From: Paracoccaceae bacterium | GTDB lineage: Bacteria; Pseudomonadota; Alphaproteobacteria; Rhodobacterales; Rhodobacteraceae | NCBI GenBank assembly: GCA_003564655.1 | Contig: PXES01000119.1 | Coordinates: forward strand, 1-5,864 | Direction: 5' to 3' | DNA length: 5,864 nt | Part shown: one piece after another, positions 4,903 to 5,864 of the stretch | How positions within the stretch are numbered: the first letter of the stretch is position 1 | Layout: every line of letters begins with the position of its first letter | Position numbers and translations under genes: made by a program | Notes under the pieces: model-generated | Databases searched by the model: none | What the model was told of the DNA's origin: nothing | What the model saw: only the letters and a program-made list of their open reading frames with translations

Positions 4903-5864
4903 ATGGGCTTCAACGCATTGCTGGTCAGCAAGGACGACGCAGGCAACACCCACGCCGCGGTCACCGAACTGACCGAGGACCAGCTTCCCGAAGGCGAGGT
5001 GACGATCAATGTCGCCTTCTCGACGCTGAACTACAAGGACGGGCTGTGCATCGGCCCGGGCGGCGGGCTGGTGCGCAACTATCCGCATGTGCCGGGGATC
5101 GACCTTGCCGGAACGGTCGCCGCCTCGGACGACCCGCGTTACAAGCCCGGCGACAAGGTCGTGCTGACCGGCTGGCGCGTAGGCGAGGCGTATTGGGGCG
5201 GCTATGCGCAGAAGGCGCGCGTCAAGGCCGACTGGCTGGTGCCGCTGCCCGAGGGGCTGAGCCCGCGCCAGGCCATGGCCGTGGGCACTGCCGGTTTCAC
5301 GGCGATGCTGGCGGTCATGGCGCTCGAGGATCACGGGCTTGCCCCGGGCGACGGGCCGGTGCTGGTGACAGGGGCCGCGGGCGGGGTCGGCTCGGTTGCG
5401 GTGGCGCTGCTGGCCGCGCTCGGGCATGAGGTCGCCGCCGTCACCGGGCGGCCCGAGACGGAAGACTACCTGCGCAACCTCGGCGCCAGCCGCATCGTGC
5501 CGCGCGACGAGATTGCCGAGACGGTCAAGCGCCCGCTCGAATCCGAGACCTGGGCGGGCTGCGTCGATGCCGTGGGCGGCGCGATGCTGGCCCGCGTGCT
5601 GGGGCAGATGAAATACGGCGCCTCGGTCTCTGCCGTGGGGCTCGCGGGTGGGGCGGCGCTGCCCGCGACAGTGATTCCGTTTCTGCTGCGCGGGGTGAAT
5701 CTGCTGGGGATCGACTCGGTGATGCAACCCTACGCGCGCCGGGTGCAAGCCTGGGAGCGGATCGCCCGCGACCTGCCGATGGACAAGCTCGAGGCGATGA
5801 CCCGCCCCGCCACCCTGGCCGATCTGCCGCAGCTTGGCGCGGATATCCTGAAGGGCAAGGTGCA
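4903..5864 (+). CDS. acuI: Acrylyl-CoA reductase (NADPH), AcuI/YhdH-type MDR oxidoreductase (3' end outside window)
   Basis: This is a zinc-free medium-chain dehydrogenase/reductase of the YhdH/AcuI group, which reduces acryloyl-CoA to propanoyl-CoA with NADPH. The step is used in 3-hydroxypropionate assimilation and in acrylate detoxification after DMSP breakdown. The N-terminal GroES-like domain (about 1-125) has NYKDGLCI (43-50) and VPGIDLAGTV (63-72). The Rossmann domain has TGAAGGVGS at 156-164, and TGR at 181-183 ends beta-2, where an Arg suits the NADPH 2'-phosphate. GVDSV-like and WERIA blocks near the end also match the group. 320 residues are present of about 330, so only about ten are cut by the window edge. 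The start is supported by AGGAGG seven bases upstream. Substrate choice rests on family resemblance, and no DMSP or 3-hydroxypropionate gene is in view. Confidence 0.88.
   Translation, partial: MGFNALLVSKDDAGNTHAAVTELTEDQLPEGEVTINVAFSTLNYKDGLCIGPGGGLVRNYPHVPGIDLAGTVAASDDPRYKPGDKVVLTGWRVGEAYWGGYAQKARVKADWLVPLPEGLSPRQAMAVGTAGFTAMLAVMALEDHGLAPGDGPVLVTGAAGGVGSVAVALLAALGHEVAAVTGRPETEDYLRNLGASRIVPRDEIAETVKRPLESETWAGCVDAVGGAMLARVLGQMKYGASVSAVGLAGGAALPATVIPFLLRGVNLLGIDSVMQPYARRVQAWERIARDLPMDKLEAMTRPATLADLPQLGADILKGKV

Noticed and set aside
4531..5748. A 405-residue minus-strand open frame opposite DUF1491 and acuI
   Set aside because: It is antisense to conserved genes, low in complexity (His/Arg/Gln/Gly) and shows no domain.

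Overview
The window is GC-rich (roughly two-thirds G+C or more) bacterial chromosomal DNA. Protein content and gene order point to an alphaproteobacterium of the Rhodobacterales (Rhodobacter/Paracoccus/Roseobacter-like). The evidence is the era–DUF1491 gene pair, a characteristic second-type GAPDH, an AcuI/YhdH-type reductase close to my recollection of the Rhodobacter sphaeroides protein, and a small four-helix membrane protein that I recall only from this order. No mobile element, CRISPR array, tRNA or rRNA was seen.

Layout. Positions 1-2004 hold a leftward operon: a four-helix membrane protein (2004 to 1477), then mfd (start at 1472, running off the left edge) four bases later. Positions 2005-2249 are a divergent intergenic region. 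It carries a 16-bp tandem duplication at the leftward translation start, a 25-bp interrupted dyad and a weak candidate gap promoter. Rightward come gap (2250-3251), a 340-base gene-free stretch (3252-3591), era (3592-4503), a DUF1491 gene overlapping it by four bases (4500-4826), and an acuI-type reductase (4903 to beyond the right edge).

The genes are largely housekeeping. Mfd couples DNA repair to stalled transcription, GAPDH serves central carbon metabolism, Era assembles the 30S ribosomal subunit, and AcuI is expected to reduce acryloyl-CoA with NADPH. Only the membrane protein/mfd pair and the era/DUF1491 pair look translationally linked. gap and era are separated by a strong terminator and are probably independent units.

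The least ordinary part is the gap–era intergenic region. It holds two direct copies of a ~57-base hairpin-forming repeat flanking a GC hairpin and then an 18-bp terminator-like stem whose loop is a near-perfect G-quadruplex motif. Other points of interest are the altered cofactor-pocket residues of GAPDH, the duplicated ribosome-binding segment in front of the membrane protein, and the absence of rnc and recO beside era. I found no convincing new multi-gene system.
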